Part shown: one piece after another, positions 24,714-34,757 of the stretch
Position numbering within the stretch: position 1 is the first letter of the stretch
How the letters are laid out: every line of letters begins with the position of its first letter
From: Winogradskyella pelagia
GTDB taxonomy: Bacteria > Bacteroidota > Bacteroidia > Flavobacteriales > Flavobacteriaceae
Length of the DNA stretch: 41,474 bases
Assembly: GCF_017581965.1 (NCBI RefSeq)
Contig: NZ_JAGEVF010000016.1
Location: 1-41,474 of the forward strand
Direction: 5' to 3'
Position numbers and translations under genes: made by a program
The notes under the pieces: model-generated
The model's database searches: none
Told to the model about the DNA's origin: nothing
Seen by the model: only the letters and a program-made list of their open reading frames with translations

Positions 24714-26057
24714 ATGAAAGAAAAAATTGAAGCTTTTTTAGAAATGGTAGAAAAGCGCAATGGCCATGAGCCTGAATTTTTACAGGCTGTAAGGGAAGTT
24801 GCAGAGACCGTACTTCCTTACATCGTGAAGCACGATATTTATCATGGTAAAAATATTCTTTTGAGAATGGTGGAGCCCGAGCGTTTAATTTCGTTTAGGG
24901 TTTGTTGGGTTGATGATTCGGGAGAAATTCAAGTGAATAGAGGTTACAGAATTCAGATGAATTCTGCAATTGGTCCTTATAAAGGAGGGTTAAGATTCCA
25001 TCCTACAGTAAATGCTAGTATTTTAAAATTCTTAGCTTTTGAGCAAGTATTTAAGAACAGTCTTACAACATTGCCTATGGGAGGTGGAAAAGGTGGTTCT
25101 GATTTTGACCCAAAAGGCAAGAGTGATAATGAGATAATGAGGTTCTGTCACGCTTTTATGACAGAGTTATTTAGACATATTGGCCATAATACAGATGTGC
25201 CAGCCGGAGATATTGGAGTAGGTGCACGTGAGATAGGGTTTATGTTTGGTAAGTATAAGAAACTAAAAAATACATTTACTGGTGTATTAACTGGTAAAGG
25301 CCAATCTTGGGGTGGTTCTCTTATTAGACCAGAAGCTACAGGGTATGGTACCGTTTATTTTGCAGATAACATGCTTAAAACAAAAAATGACTCTTTTGAA
25401 GGTAAAAAAGTGGTTATTTCAGGTTCTGGAAATGTGGCGCAATATGCTGCAGAGAAGGCTTTAGAGCTTGGTGCTACTGTGTTAACACTTTCTGATTCAG
25501 GAGGCTATATTTTAGATGAAGACGGTATAGACACTGAAAAGCTTGAGTTTGTTATGAAACTTAAAAATGAACTGCGTGGCCGCATTAGTGAGTATGTTAA
25601 TAAATATCCAAATGCTAAATATTTTAAAGGCCAAAGACCTTGGTCCGTTAAATGCGATGTCGCACTACCTTGTGCAACGCAAAACGAGCTTAACGGTGAG
25701 GAAGCCAAACAGCTTATTTCAAATGGTTGTACGTGCGTTTCAGAAGGGGCCAATATGCCGTCAACTCCAGAAGCTATTCACGAATTTCAACATGCAAAAA
25801 TATTGTTCGCGCCAGGAAAAGCATCAAATGCTGGTGGTGTAGCAACTTCAGGTCTAGAAATGAGCCAAAACTCATTAAGATTAAGCTGGACGCGCGAAGA
25901 AGTTGATAAGAAGTTGAAAGAAATTATGTCCGATATCCATGCTTCTTGTGTGCAATATGGTAAAAATGACGACGGTACAGTAGATTATGTTAGAGGTGCA
26001 AATATTGCTGGCTTTGTTAAAGTTGCAGATGCCATGTTAGCGCAAGGTGTTGTATAA
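24714..26057 (+). CDS. gdhA: glutamate dehydrogenase (NADP-type, hexameric), 447 aa
   Basis: Interconverts 2-oxoglutarate plus ammonium and glutamate. The substrate domain carries GYRIQMNSAIGPYKGGLRFH and the catalytic lysine region PMGGGKGGSDFDPKGK. The NAD(P) domain carries ISGSGNVAQYAAEKA, the GxGxxA-type Rossmann loop. Length and the ...APGKASNAGGVATSGLEMSQN segment match the roughly 450-residue NADP-dependent class. I start at 24714 (MKEKIEAFLEMVEKR), the family beginning. The frame is open to 24675, but that would add 13 odd residues and overlap the -7 box region. A terminator follows. Confidence 0.97.
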   Translation: MKEKIEAFLEMVEKRNGHEPEFLQAVREVAETVLPYIVKHDIYHGKNILLRMVEPERLISFRVCWVDDSGEIQVNRGYRIQMNSAIGPYKGGLRFHPTVNASILKFLAFEQVFKNSLTTLPMGGGKGGSDFDPKGKSDNEIMRFCHAFMTELFRHIGHNTDVPAGDIGVGAREIGFMFGKYKKLKNTFTGVLTGKGQSWGGSLIRPEATGYGTVYFADNMLKTKNDSFEGKKVVISGSGNVAQYAAEKALELGATVLTLSDSGGYILDEDGIDTEKLEFVMKLKNELRGRISEYVNKYPNAKYFKGQRPWSVKCDVALPCATQNELNGEEAKQLISNGCTCVSEGANMPSTPEAIHEFQHAKILFAPGKASNAGGVATSGLEMSQNSLRLSWTREEVDKKLKEIMSDIHASCVQYGKNDDGTVDYVRGANIAGFVKVADAMLAQGVV

Positions 26058-26078
26058 TCTAATAATTGAAATTGAATT

Positions 26079-26109
26079 AAAGCTTCCATGAAATCATGGG
26101 AGCTTTTTT
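26079..26109 (+). terminator. intrinsic terminator after gdhA
   Basis: The stem AAAGCTTCCATGA/TCATGGGAGCTTT has a 2-nt loop, one T.G-type interruption, and a following T run. Confidence 0.88.
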
Positions 26110-26154
26110 ATTGTAGTTTATATGAAAGTATCTCCCTAATCGTTAAGTATTAAA

Positions 26155-26162
26155 TATATTTG
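26155..26162 (+). promoter_or_regulatory. -7 box of the porZ-recO promoter
   Basis: TATATTTG matches TAnnTTTG exactly and lies 16 nt before the ATG. No clear TTTG -33 is seen. Confidence 0.42.
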
Positions 26163-26178
26163 GACAAACTTTGATGCG

Positions 26179-28560
26179 ATGAAGCAATCTGCCTTTTGGG
26201 TTTTATTGGTTATGACAGGTTTTTATAACCTTATTACTGGACAAAATTTTTCAGCACTATGGCAATCACATTATTCTTACAATAATGTTGTTGATGTCGT
26301 TAGTGCAGAAGGCACTATATATGCTGCAGCACAAAATGCCGTTTTTAAATATGATCCAATAAGCGATGAGGTTAAAACAATTACAACCGTTGAAGGTCTT
26401 TCGGGTGAACAAATTACAACCATCTACTATAGTAACGAATTTGATTATTTGCTTATTGGCTACGAAACTGGGTTAATAGAATTGTATTCAATTTCAGAAG
26501 AATCAGTCTTCTCCGTCGTTGATATCCTAGAAAAAGACAATATAACGCCAGTTAACAAACGGATTAATCATTTTTATGAAAATGAGGGTTTAATTTATAT
26601 TTCTACAGACTTTGGTATCTCCGTATATGATTTAGAGCGTTTAGAGTTTGGTGACACCTACTTTATTGGTAATGGTGGCACCCAGATAAAGGTCAACCAA
26701 GTCACTGTTTTAGGAACCAATATCTACGCAGCATGTTCTGATAATAATGGTATAAAAATAGCAGATCTTACCAGTCCTAACTTAATTGACTTTCAGGAGT
26801 GGAATATTGTTATCTCAGGAAATTTTCTCACGGCAAATACTTTTAATGATAAGGTTTACACGGTGAGAACTAATAGCGATCTATTCGAGATTGAAGGAAA
26901 CACCTCCAATTTTCTGTTTACATTAAATTCACAGCCAATTGACAGTGAAGTGAGCGATACAAACCTAATTTATTCTTCGTCTGGCGCTATTTATTTATAT
27001 GATGACAACTTACTCTTGGAGAATACTTTTCTCCCAAACGAAGAATTTGATACTGTTTTTTCATCTGCTGCAATACTTGGACAATTTGTATATATAGGTA
27101 CCCAAGACTTTGGAGTTCTCACAAATATATCTTCTAATTCTGAGTATATAGAAATCAAGCCAAATGGTCCTTTGTTTAATGAAACATTTAAACTTAATGC
27201 CGAGACAGGTACAGTTTGGGCAACATTTGGAGATTATTCTCAGTCTTTTAATCCCTCTCCAACAAGAGCCAGAGGAATTAGTTACTATAGAGATGAGCAA
27301 TGGGTTAGTATCCCTTTTGATAGTCTTTTAGGTGCTAGAAACCTTAATACCATAACGATAAATCCGTTCAATAATAATCAAATATATATTAGCTCATTTC
27401 AAGACGGTATTTTGCAAATGGATAATTTTGAGGCTACAGTTTTATATGATGAATCAAATAGCGGCTTAGAATCGCTAGTTGTCCCTAATGCTCCAAATTT
27501 TATTAGTATTAGGGTAAGTGCTTCTACTTTTGACTCAAATGGTGTACTATGGTCACTGACCTCTAGAGCACCAAACCCCTTAAAATCTTATGACCCTGCC
27601 AACGGGAATTGGCAAGGCTATGATTTTTCGAGTATTTACGAAGACCCATTGACTGGAGAGTTTGGTTTCTTTGAAATAGATATTGATAATAATGGTACTA
27701 AGTGGATTGGTGGTTACTCTAATGGGCTTTACGCTTTTAATGAGGGCATAGCCAATAATCCTATAAGGACCTTAAGTACGGAAGAACAAAATGTCCCATT
27801 TCCAAGAATCACTTCCTTGGCTATAGATACCAGAAATCAACTTTGGGTCGGTACTTTTACAGGGTTAAGGGTGTTATTTAATACGTCTGGGTTTTATGAT
27901 GACCCAGACCCAAGCCTTAGTTCAATTATTGTGTTAGAAGACGGAATACCTCAAGAGCTTCTTGCGGGTCAGACCATTTCAGATATTGAAGTAGATGGTT
28001 CTAATAATAAATGGATTGGCACAGTAGACTCAGGGTTGTTCTACTTTTCTCCAGATGGTCAGAATACCATTTATCATTTTACCACGGAAAATTCTCCACT
28101 ACCATCCAATAGAATTATCGATGTTTCCATTAATCCTCAAGACGGCTCGGTATTTATTGCTACCACAAGAGGATTACTGTCCTTTAGAGCTGGTGGTTCG
28201 CAACCAGAGGAATCACTAGAAGAAGCCTATGTCTATCCAAATCCTGTAAGACCAGAATACAATTTGCTAGGATCTAGCGACTTAAATGATATAACAAAAG
28301 GTATTAAAATAGCAGGTCTTACAGAACGTGTTAATATTAAGATAACGGATATCGAAGGGAATTTGGTCGCAGAGGCACAATCTAATGTAAATTTAAGGTC
28401 TTCAAATGCAAATTATAATTTTGCTATCGATGGAGGAACAGCCATTTGGAACGGAAAAAATCTCGCTAACGCTGTGGTGAGATCGGGCGTTTATCTAATC
28501 TTAATTTCAGATTTAGATTCTTTTGAGACCAAGGTTTTAAAGGTGTTAATCATTAGATAG
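26179..28560 (+). CDS. porZ: PorZ-like T9SS surface attachment-complex protein, 793 aa
   Basis: A signal peptide (about 1-21) is followed by two seven-blade-type beta-propellers (repeats such as GTIYAAAQNAVFKYD, FDYLLIGYETGLIELY, GTKWIGGYSNGLYAFNE and NQLWVGTFTGLRVLF). A C-terminal sorting-type beta domain begins at about 690 (AYVYPNPVRPEYN) and ends VLKVLIIR. This layout, and the place directly before recO, fit PorZ. In Porphyromonas gingivalis, PorZ is part of the attachment complex with PorU and helps supply A-LPS to T9SS cargo. It is exported by the T9SS itself. The recO gene follows 5 nt after the stop, so they are co-transcribed. Confidence 0.88.
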   Translation: MKQSAFWVLLVMTGFYNLITGQNFSALWQSHYSYNNVVDVVSAEGTIYAAAQNAVFKYDPISDEVKTITTVEGLSGEQITTIYYSNEFDYLLIGYETGLIELYSISEESVFSVVDILEKDNITPVNKRINHFYENEGLIYISTDFGISVYDLERLEFGDTYFIGNGGTQIKVNQVTVLGTNIYAACSDNNGIKIADLTSPNLIDFQEWNIVISGNFLTANTFNDKVYTVRTNSDLFEIEGNTSNFLFTLNSQPIDSEVSDTNLIYSSSGAIYLYDDNLLLENTFLPNEEFDTVFSSAAILGQFVYIGTQDFGVLTNISSNSEYIEIKPNGPLFNETFKLNAETGTVWATFGDYSQSFNPSPTRARGISYYRDEQWVSIPFDSLLGARNLNTITINPFNNNQIYISSFQDGILQMDNFEATVLYDESNSGLESLVVPNAPNFISIRVSASTFDSNGVLWSLTSRAPNPLKSYDPANGNWQGYDFSSIYEDPLTGEFGFFEIDIDNNGTKWIGGYSNGLYAFNEGIANNPIRTLSTEEQNVPFPRITSLAIDTRNQLWVGTFTGLRVLFNTSGFYDDPDPSLSSIIVLEDGIPQELLAGQTISDIEVDGSNNKWIGTVDSGLFYFSPDGQNTIYHFTTENSPLPSNRIIDVSINPQDGSVFIATTRGLLSFRAGGSQPEESLEEAYVYPNPVRPEYNLLGSSDLNDITKGIKIAGLTERVNIKITDIEGNLVAEAQSNVNLRSSNANYNFAIDGGTAIWNGKNLANAVVRSGVYLILISDLDSFETKVLKVLIIR

Positions 28561-28565
28561 TTCCT

Positions 28566-29285
28566 ATGCTTACTAAGAACAAGTGTATTGTACTCTCTAA
28601 ACTAAAATATGGAGAATCAGACCTTATAGTTAAGTGTTTCACCAAAGAAAGAGGTTTAGTAAGCTATATTTTAAAAGGTGTTTTAAAGTCAAAGAAATCA
28701 TCTAGTAAAGTGGTTTATTTTCAACCGCTAACTCAGTTGGTTGTAGAGGAAAATTTCTACCCAAAAAGAACACTGCACCACTTTAAAGAAGTGAAACCTT
28801 ATTATATCTACAAGAGTCTCCATTCCAATATTTTTAAATCTGCTATTGTGCTTTTTTTGTCAGAGATTTTGGCTAATACAATTAATGAAGAAGAAAAAAA
28901 TGAAGGGTTATATACCTTTATTGAAACTGCACTGCAGTATCTAGACGCTGAGGGAGATTATGCTAATTTTCATTTGCTATTTCTACTTAAACTAACCAGA
29001 TATCTCGGTTTTCAGCCAGAACAAGAAACTCACAAAAGCACTTTTTTTAACCTTCAATCCGGTATTTTTGAAAATACAGATTACGGCTTATACTCCATAT
29101 CAGGTCATAATTTATACCTTTTAAAACGTCTGTTGGGCATAAATTTTGATGACTTAAAAGAAGTGAAAATTAATTCAGAACAACGCCAGTCATTTTTGAA
29201 TATGATATTGTTTTATTTTGAATTACATTTGGAAGGTTTTAAAAAACCCAAGTCATTGAAGGTGCTAAATGACGTGTTTCATTAA
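28566..29285 (+). CDS. recO: DNA repair protein RecO, 239 aa
   Basis: RecFOR-pathway mediator that helps load RecA on SSB-coated DNA. The N-terminal OB fold shows IVLSKLKYGESDLIVKCFTKERGLVSYILKG-type content (about 9-39). The helical C-terminal part follows (FLSEILANTINEEEKNEGLYTFIE at about 98, then LLKLTRYLGFQPE). The zinc-finger cysteines of some RecO proteins are absent, as usual in Bacteroidota. It follows porZ by 5 nt. The TonB receptor start lies 19 nt after its stop. Confidence 0.95.
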   Translation: MLTKNKCIVLSKLKYGESDLIVKCFTKERGLVSYILKGVLKSKKSSSKVVYFQPLTQLVVEENFYPKRTLHHFKEVKPYYIYKSLHSNIFKSAIVLFLSEILANTINEEEKNEGLYTFIETALQYLDAEGDYANFHLLFLLKLTRYLGFQPEQETHKSTFFNLQSGIFENTDYGLYSISGHNLYLLKRLLGINFDDLKEVKINSEQRQSFLNMILFYFELHLEGFKKPKSLKVLNDVFH

Positions 29286-29304
29286 GTTTTTTGCGAGTGA
29301 TATT

Positions 29305-31737
29305 ATGCTGTTAAGATATAACTACAAACGTCTTTACTTATCCTTTGTTTTAATGCTTTTTTCTCAATTGGGAATGGGCCAAACTATAACTGTTTTTGAG
29401 GTAGGCACAAAACAACCTATACCTTATGTGGCAATAAGTAATTCAGGAAAAGACAAATCGGTTTTTACGGATATAAATGGAAAGGCAAGTCTTGATATTT
29501 TCCAAATTGATGAGCTTCTTTTTTTCGACAATTTCCTTTATGAAGCTATTTCAATGACAAAAGCGGCGATAGCAATTGATAATTTTCAAATATTTCTAAA
29601 ACCTAATGTAGAAAGCTTAAACCAAATTGTATTATCAGCTTCAAAATTTGAACAGCGCAAGCGCGATATCCCTCAAACGATAATTAGTTTAGATGCGGGA
29701 GATATTAAACTGGCCAATCCGCAAACCAGTGCAGATTTATTAGATAACTCTGGTAATATTTTTATTCAAAAAAGCCAGTTGGGAGGTGGAAGTCCTATGA
29801 TAAGAGGTTTCTCTACCAATAGACTCCTTATAACCATAGATGGTGTTAGAATGAATAACGCCATTTTTAGAGGGGGCAACGTTCAAAATGTTATTTCAAT
29901 AGACCCACTTTCGGTTCAAAATACTGAGGTTACCTTGGGCTCTGGTTCTGTAATTTATGGTAGTGATGCTATAGGTGGTGTAATGAGTTTTTATACTAAA
30001 AAACCGACATTAAGTGATAATGAAAAGCCATTTATTAGTACTGGGATCATGACTCGGTATTCTAGCGCTAATAATGAGAAAACAGGTCATACTAATTTTA
30101 ATTTGGGTTATAAAAAATGGGGATTCTTAACCAATATTACATATACGGATTTTGATGATTTAAGAATGGGCAGTAATGGCCCTGAGGAGTACCTTAGGTC
30201 AACTTACGTTATACGAGATAACGGCCAAGATGTTGTTGTGCCAAATTCTAATCCTGAGCGTCAAATACCAACAGGCTATAGCCAAGTAAATCTAATGCAG
30301 AAAGTTAGGTTTACACCGTCTCAAAAACTCAATTTTGACTTCGGAATCTATTTTACGACAACATCAGATTATCCAAGGTACGATAGGTTAATACGGCCAG
30401 ATGGTAACGGATTGCGTTCGGCGGAGTGGGACTATGGACCACAACAGTGGTTTATGACTAATTTTCAAATGACAAAACGTAGTAGCAGGTCGAACCTGTA
30501 TGATAAATTACAAACCACCTTAGCTTACCAGAATTTTAAGGAAAGTAGAAAAGTGAGGCGTTTTCAATCGCCATTAAGAGAAGTTAGAGCAGAAAATGTA
30601 AATGTATTTTCATTTAACTTAGATTTTGAAAAACGATTAACCACCAAAATCAGCTTCTCTTATGGTTTGGAATATCTCTTCAATTATGTAGGTTCAGAAA
30701 GTAGGGAAGAAGATATTCTTCAAAATACAAGTAGCCCAAATGTAACCAGATACCCAGATGGATCTACCTGGCAATCTGCTGCGGCCTACGCTAATTTTAA
30801 ATATAGGGCAAGTCCTAAGCTAGTGTTTCAATCAGGCTTGCGTTATAATCAAATTGTAGCAAGAGCTAATTTTGAAGAAAACAATCAATTCTTAAATCTT
30901 CCCTTTAATGATTCAGAAGTAAACACAGGGGCACTTACGGGCTCTGCCGGATTTTCTTGGTTTCCTAGTGATATTATTCGATGGAAACTCAATTTTTCAA
31001 CAGCATTTAGGGCACCTAATATCGACGATATTGGTAAAGTTTTCGACTCTGAGCCAGGTTCGGTCGTCATCCCTAACAATGATTTAGAGGCGGAATATGC
31101 TTATGGAGGAGAGTTGGGCCTTTTGTTGAATTTTGACAATAAAGTACGTATTGATTTAGGAACCTATTATACCTTTTTGGATAACGCATTGATACGGCGA
31201 AACGCACAGCTTAATGGTGCAACGGAAATCATCTATGATGGTGAGCTCAGTACCGTTCAATCCGTTCAGAATGCATCTAAAGCTTGGATATATGGATTTG
31301 AGGCAGGTATAGAGGTTAACGTTATCAAGGCCTTAAAACTTCGGTCCCAATACAACGTTATTGGAGGAACCGAAGACAATAACAATGTTGAAGTCCCTAT
31401 TAGACATGTTGCTCCAAATTTTGGGCGTACACATTTAATTTGGAATAAAAACAGATTGCTGCTAGATGCCTTTGTGGTCTACAACAATGAATTATCATTT
31501 AATCAATTGGCACCGTCTGAATTATCAAAGGATTATATTTATGCTTTAGATGAAAATGGCAACCCATATTCCCCATCTTGGTACACATTTAATTTAAGGT
31601 CTCAGTATACGTTTAATGACCATTTAAGCCTCACAGCAAGTTTAGAGAATATCACAGACCAACGCTATAGGCCTTATTCCTCTGGGATAGCTGCACCTGG
31701 GAGAAACCTAATTATTGCCGTACAATACAATTTATAA
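29305..31737 (+). CDS. TonB-dependent outer-membrane receptor, heme-receptor-like, 810 aa
   Basis: A signal peptide (ends GMGQ) is followed by a carboxypeptidase-regulatory-like domain (about 26-100), a plug (LNQIVLSASKFEQRKRDIPQ..., then PMIRGFSTNRLLITIDGVRMNN) and a 22-strand barrel ending QYNL with terminal aromatic/hydrophobic pattern. The barrel has FRAP (TAFRAPNIDDIG) followed by NNDLEAEYA, like the FRAP/NPNL boxes of HmuR-type heme and hemoglobin receptors. Heme is therefore the leading guess for the ligand. I start at 29305 (MLLRYNYKRLYL) because it gives a normal signal peptide; the frame is open back to 29269, inside recO. It is probably transcribed with porZ-recO. A bidirectional terminator follows. 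Confidence 0.9.
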   Translation: MLLRYNYKRLYLSFVLMLFSQLGMGQTITVFEVGTKQPIPYVAISNSGKDKSVFTDINGKASLDIFQIDELLFFDNFLYEAISMTKAAIAIDNFQIFLKPNVESLNQIVLSASKFEQRKRDIPQTIISLDAGDIKLANPQTSADLLDNSGNIFIQKSQLGGGSPMIRGFSTNRLLITIDGVRMNNAIFRGGNVQNVISIDPLSVQNTEVTLGSGSVIYGSDAIGGVMSFYTKKPTLSDNEKPFISTGIMTRYSSANNEKTGHTNFNLGYKKWGFLTNITYTDFDDLRMGSNGPEEYLRSTYVIRDNGQDVVVPNSNPERQIPTGYSQVNLMQKVRFTPSQKLNFDFGIYFTTTSDYPRYDRLIRPDGNGLRSAEWDYGPQQWFMTNFQMTKRSSRSNLYDKLQTTLAYQNFKESRKVRRFQSPLREVRAENVNVFSFNLDFEKRLTTKISFSYGLEYLFNYVGSESREEDILQNTSSPNVTRYPDGSTWQSAAAYANFKYRASPKLVFQSGLRYNQIVARANFEENNQFLNLPFNDSEVNTGALTGSAGFSWFPSDIIRWKLNFSTAFRAPNIDDIGKVFDSEPGSVVIPNNDLEAEYAYGGELGLLLNFDNKVRIDLGTYYTFLDNALIRRNAQLNGATEIIYDGELSTVQSVQNASKAWIYGFEAGIEVNVIKALKLRSQYNVIGGTEDNNNVEVPIRHVAPNFGRTHLIWNKNRLLLDAFVVYNNELSFNQLAPSELSKDYIYALDENGNPYSPSWYTFNLRSQYTFNDHLSLTASLENITDQRYRPYSSGIAAPGRNLIIAVQYNL

Positions 31738-31770
31738 AAAAAGCCTCATTTATTAAAGAGGCTTTTTTAT
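31736..31770. terminator. bidirectional intrinsic terminator
   Basis: AAAAAAGCCTC and GAGGCTTTTTT (31737-31747 and 31758-31768) pair around a 10-nt loop. A and T runs flank both sides, so it can serve both the TonB receptor gene and the convergent secreted-protein gene. Confidence 0.88.
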
Positions 31771-31786
31771 TGCTATATCATTAAAG

Positions 31787-34126
31787 CTATTTGCGTTTAA
31801 TCGCTTTTTTGGTAATAACTTGACCATTTGAGATATGGGCTTTTGCTATAAAAATAGAGCTTTTAAAATCTGAAAAGTCAAATATTTCTAGGTTGGAGTC
31901 GCCATTAAAATCAAATATTTTTCTTCCTTGTACATCGAATATTTCAATTCTATCAAAGATTACCTCTTTATTTGAAAGGGTAAACTCAACCAAATCGTCT
32001 TCATTCTCAACTATAGTAAATCCATTAATTAGCAACTGGTCTTCTAAATTAGATAAGGTGCTATCGGCGAAAATAATATCAAATCGATTTGCAAAATCAC
32101 CACCAATAGATATAAATTCATATGCGCTAGATTTAAGGTCATGAACAATACCAAGGTCATTATCTCTGAGATAAATGGGATTATTTTCTAAATATTCTCC
32201 TTCAAAATCAGGTAACGAAATCGAATAGATTTCAGATGTGGAAAGGTATGAGGCGAAACCAACATTGATTATTTCATTTTCGTTTAAACTACTTTTGGCT
32301 TTTCCTTGAATGACGTAGAACCCTGCATTATTATTGTCAGTTGAATATAATAAACCAGCATTCCCAGCATAATTGCGCTCTGTGTCAATGCCTTTGCCAT
32401 CATAACCATCAGTCGCATTATTGGAGTATGCCACACATATTTGGCTATAAACACCAATATCTGAACTAAGATTAAGCCAAAGCCTTTCAATTTCGCCGTA
32501 GGTATTTTGTTGTCCGTTTCTGTAAAATTCATCATTTACATTGGCTCCACTAAGTCGCATGGTATTTGTAAAAATGACATTTCCGGCACTGATTGACGGT
32601 ATAAAGAAACTTTGACCAGAAGGCACACTATTTGATGGAGCAGGAGTAGTCCCGTTACCTGCAGTACCCATGGAGTTAATAGTAATATAATCATTCTGAT
32701 TAAAATTTAAGACCTCATTACCTGGGTTCGTATCGTTAGGAGGGCTAACCTGAGACCACATGAAAAGTTCAGATGCAACTACACTAGTATTTGCAGTAAA
32801 AAAGTCATCTGCATCTAAAGCTGATGGGTAAGGATTCCCTAATAAATTCCAGTGATTTACGGTATTACTTGGATCAAATGGTACCGCCTGAGAAATATCA
32901 CCTGTATTATAAGGGCCTTCAAATAGGTAGTCATATCCAACTCCAAAACCAATAGGGAAAAACCCATGCATGGAGATATAGCCTTTACCTGCTTCCATAA
33001 TATCTGTATCTGTAACATCCGTCCAAGCGTTAGCATCATCGTCCACGCCGTCGCCATCAGAATCCAAATAGTTATTAGAATTAAAAGTATAGCGACGGTT
33101 TGGATTTGCTTCTGTAAGCCCATCTAAGATACTTATGTTATCTACAGGGCTACTCCAATAGGTATAATCGTTTTCTGTATTAGGAATTGTTGTTTTAATA
33201 ACAACAGCATCTCCTCCTGACAGTGTAAACGTTGATCCGCGTTGCACGAAACTTCCCTGAGTTTCAGTGGTAAGTGTTCCTGCATTGACTGTAACGTCAT
33301 TGATTACTTCCACAAAATCACCATTATCAACAAATAAGTTCGCATTTACTTCTAAATTACATGTTGTGAAGCTACCAGCGGTTGGTATTGATGTCGTGTA
33401 TGGGCCATTGATTATGGCTGACGTATTTATATCCGGAGCGCCATTATCCCATGTTGTTCCGTCCCATGTTGTAGTCGATGAACAAGTTGCAAGTGTTCCC
33501 CATAATTCAATATTATCAATTGCGATATCTTCATCCTCAGTATCTAAAGAGAAGATAATTTGAATATCTAATAACGTACCAAAACCAGTAATACTTTCTG
33601 TAAATTGTTCGAAATTATCCGTTATTTCAATGCCATCACCTGTACCATCAAAATCGGTATCAATAAAGGGTGCCGAATTGAAAGTACTCCCATCGTTTTC
33701 AATCCATAACAAATTAGAGAATGTTCCAGAATTATCAATATCAAAATTGATGTGAACATAATCTGGTTCATCCCAATCTTGACTAGCACCAGCATCATCC
33801 TCTGCTAGATGTATCCGTAGTTCTAAATTTTCATAGCCACTAATATTTAAATCGTTAATCAAAAGACTAACGGGCAATAATGCGCCTTCGCCATCAATAT
33901 CTTGAGCATGAAAATAGAAATTACCTTGTATATTAGTAAAGACTTCGCCAGCTGTGTCTGATCCGTCCGTTCTGAGGAAATGGTCCTTATCTGCATCAGT
34001 AAATTCTGGAATACTTGTTGTATAGCCTCCAGCATTTTCAAATGTTAATTCAGCAATTTTAATTTGTCCAGAAACTGAGATACTTAGTGCAGTCAGTAGA
34101 AGCGAAAAAAGGGTAATTTTTTTCAT
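31787..34126 (-). CDS. secreted protein with T9SS type A sorting domain, 779 aa
   Basis: A signal peptide (1-20, SVSGQ) is followed by an N-terminal beta-sandwich-like part (about 25-215). Then comes a segment with TTTWDGTTWDNGAPD (about 217-231), common in flavobacterial surface proteins, and a calcium-binding-type loop DSDGDGVDDD near 355. Next is LLGNPYPSALDADDF, and a C-terminal T9SS type A domain at about 700-779 (IEIFDVQGRKIFDF...FIAKAHISNGQVITKKAIKRK). It should be exported by the T9SS and attached to or released from the surface. I see no enzymatic motif; the role is unknown. It shares the terminator at 31736-31770. Confidence 0.87.
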   Translation of the reverse strand: MKKITLFSLLLTALSISVSGQIKIAELTFENAGGYTTSIPEFTDADKDHFLRTDGSDTAGEVFTNIQGNFYFHAQDIDGEGALLPVSLLINDLNISGYENLELRIHLAEDDAGASQDWDEPDYVHINFDIDNSGTFSNLLWIENDGSTFNSAPFIDTDFDGTGDGIEITDNFEQFTESITGFGTLLDIQIIFSLDTEDEDIAIDNIELWGTLATCSSTTTWDGTTWDNGAPDINTSAIINGPYTTSIPTAGSFTTCNLEVNANLFVDNGDFVEVINDVTVNAGTLTTETQGSFVQRGSTFTLSGGDAVVIKTTIPNTENDYTYWSSPVDNISILDGLTEANPNRRYTFNSNNYLDSDGDGVDDDANAWTDVTDTDIMEAGKGYISMHGFFPIGFGVGYDYLFEGPYNTGDISQAVPFDPSNTVNHWNLLGNPYPSALDADDFFTANTSVVASELFMWSQVSPPNDTNPGNEVLNFNQNDYITINSMGTAGNGTTPAPSNSVPSGQSFFIPSISAGNVIFTNTMRLSGANVNDEFYRNGQQNTYGEIERLWLNLSSDIGVYSQICVAYSNNATDGYDGKGIDTERNYAGNAGLLYSTDNNNAGFYVIQGKAKSSLNENEIINVGFASYLSTSEIYSISLPDFEGEYLENNPIYLRDNDLGIVHDLKSSAYEFISIGGDFANRFDIIFADSTLSNLEDQLLINGFTIVENEDDLVEFTLSNKEVIFDRIEIFDVQGRKIFDFNGDSNLEIFDFSDFKSSIFIAKAHISNGQVITKKAIKRK

Positions 34127-34230
34127 GAGGGAAAAATTTAAGTTGATTTGGAGCTAAGCAATGAAGATTCATTAACTTTCGCTATAACAAATATGCAATA
34201 TTAATTGTTAAAAACTTATATTTCAAGCAA

Positions 34231-34701
34231 TTGGATCTACAAAAAACATATACTGTCGATGAAGCGCAAAAACGTATGGAGCATTATTGTGCGTACCAAG
34301 AGCGTTGTCATAAAGAGGTAAGAACTAAGCTAAGGAGTATGCGGATGATTCCTGAAGCTATAGATGCCATAATGGTGAAGCTTATAGAAGGCAATTATTT
34401 AAATGAGGAGCGCTTTGCGAAGACATTTGTTAGAGGTAAGTTTAGCATTAAAAAATGGGGTAAAAACAGATTGGTTAAAGAGCTAAAATTTAGAGAAATT
34501 TCTAAATATAGTATTGATAAAGCACTAGGTGAAATAGATGAGATTGACTATTACAATACTTTAGATGAATTGATAAGAAAACGTATTGACCAAGTCAAAG
34601 AGACTAATTTATTTAAGAAAAAACGGAAGGTTGCTGACTATCTACTTTACCGTGGCTGGGAATCTCATCTTATCTATGAAAAACTCAATGAATACTTATA
34701 A
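34231..34701 (+). CDS. recX: RecX family regulatory protein, 156 aa
   Basis: RecX binds RecA filaments and modulates recombination. The three-helix repeat architecture is visible: AQKRMEHYCAYQERCHKEVRTKL at the start, then EAIDAIMVKLIEGNYLNEERFAKTFVRGK (the family's 'gyldD.rfA..yv..r' motif near 52-68), then KWGKNRLVKELKFREIS. Length is normal. The start must be TTG at 34231: no in-frame ATG lies upstream and the next Met would cut the first helix. A TATATTTC box lies only 7 nt before it, so the message may be leaderless. A terminator follows directly. Confidence 0.93.
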   Translation: MDLQKTYTVDEAQKRMEHYCAYQERCHKEVRTKLRSMRMIPEAIDAIMVKLIEGNYLNEERFAKTFVRGKFSIKKWGKNRLVKELKFREISKYSIDKALGEIDEIDYYNTLDELIRKRIDQVKETNLFKKKRKVADYLLYRGWESHLIYEKLNEYL

Positions 34702-34740
34702 AAAAGGCCTTTTCAAATAATGTGAAAAGGCCTTTTTATA
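34700..34740. terminator. bidirectional intrinsic terminator after recX
   Basis: A long perfect stem, AAAAAGGCCTTTTCA with TGAAAAGGCCTTTTT, around a 7-nt loop (34716-34722), has T runs in both directions. It overlaps the recX stop codon and serves the convergent gene at 34758 as well. Confidence 0.92.
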
Positions 34741-34757
34741 TTCTAAAACAGGGGTGT

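Noticed and set aside
33267..33563. 98-codon plus-strand frame rich in Ser/Val
   Set aside because: Mirror of the Thr/Asn-rich secreted-protein gene; composition is a by-product of that coding strand.
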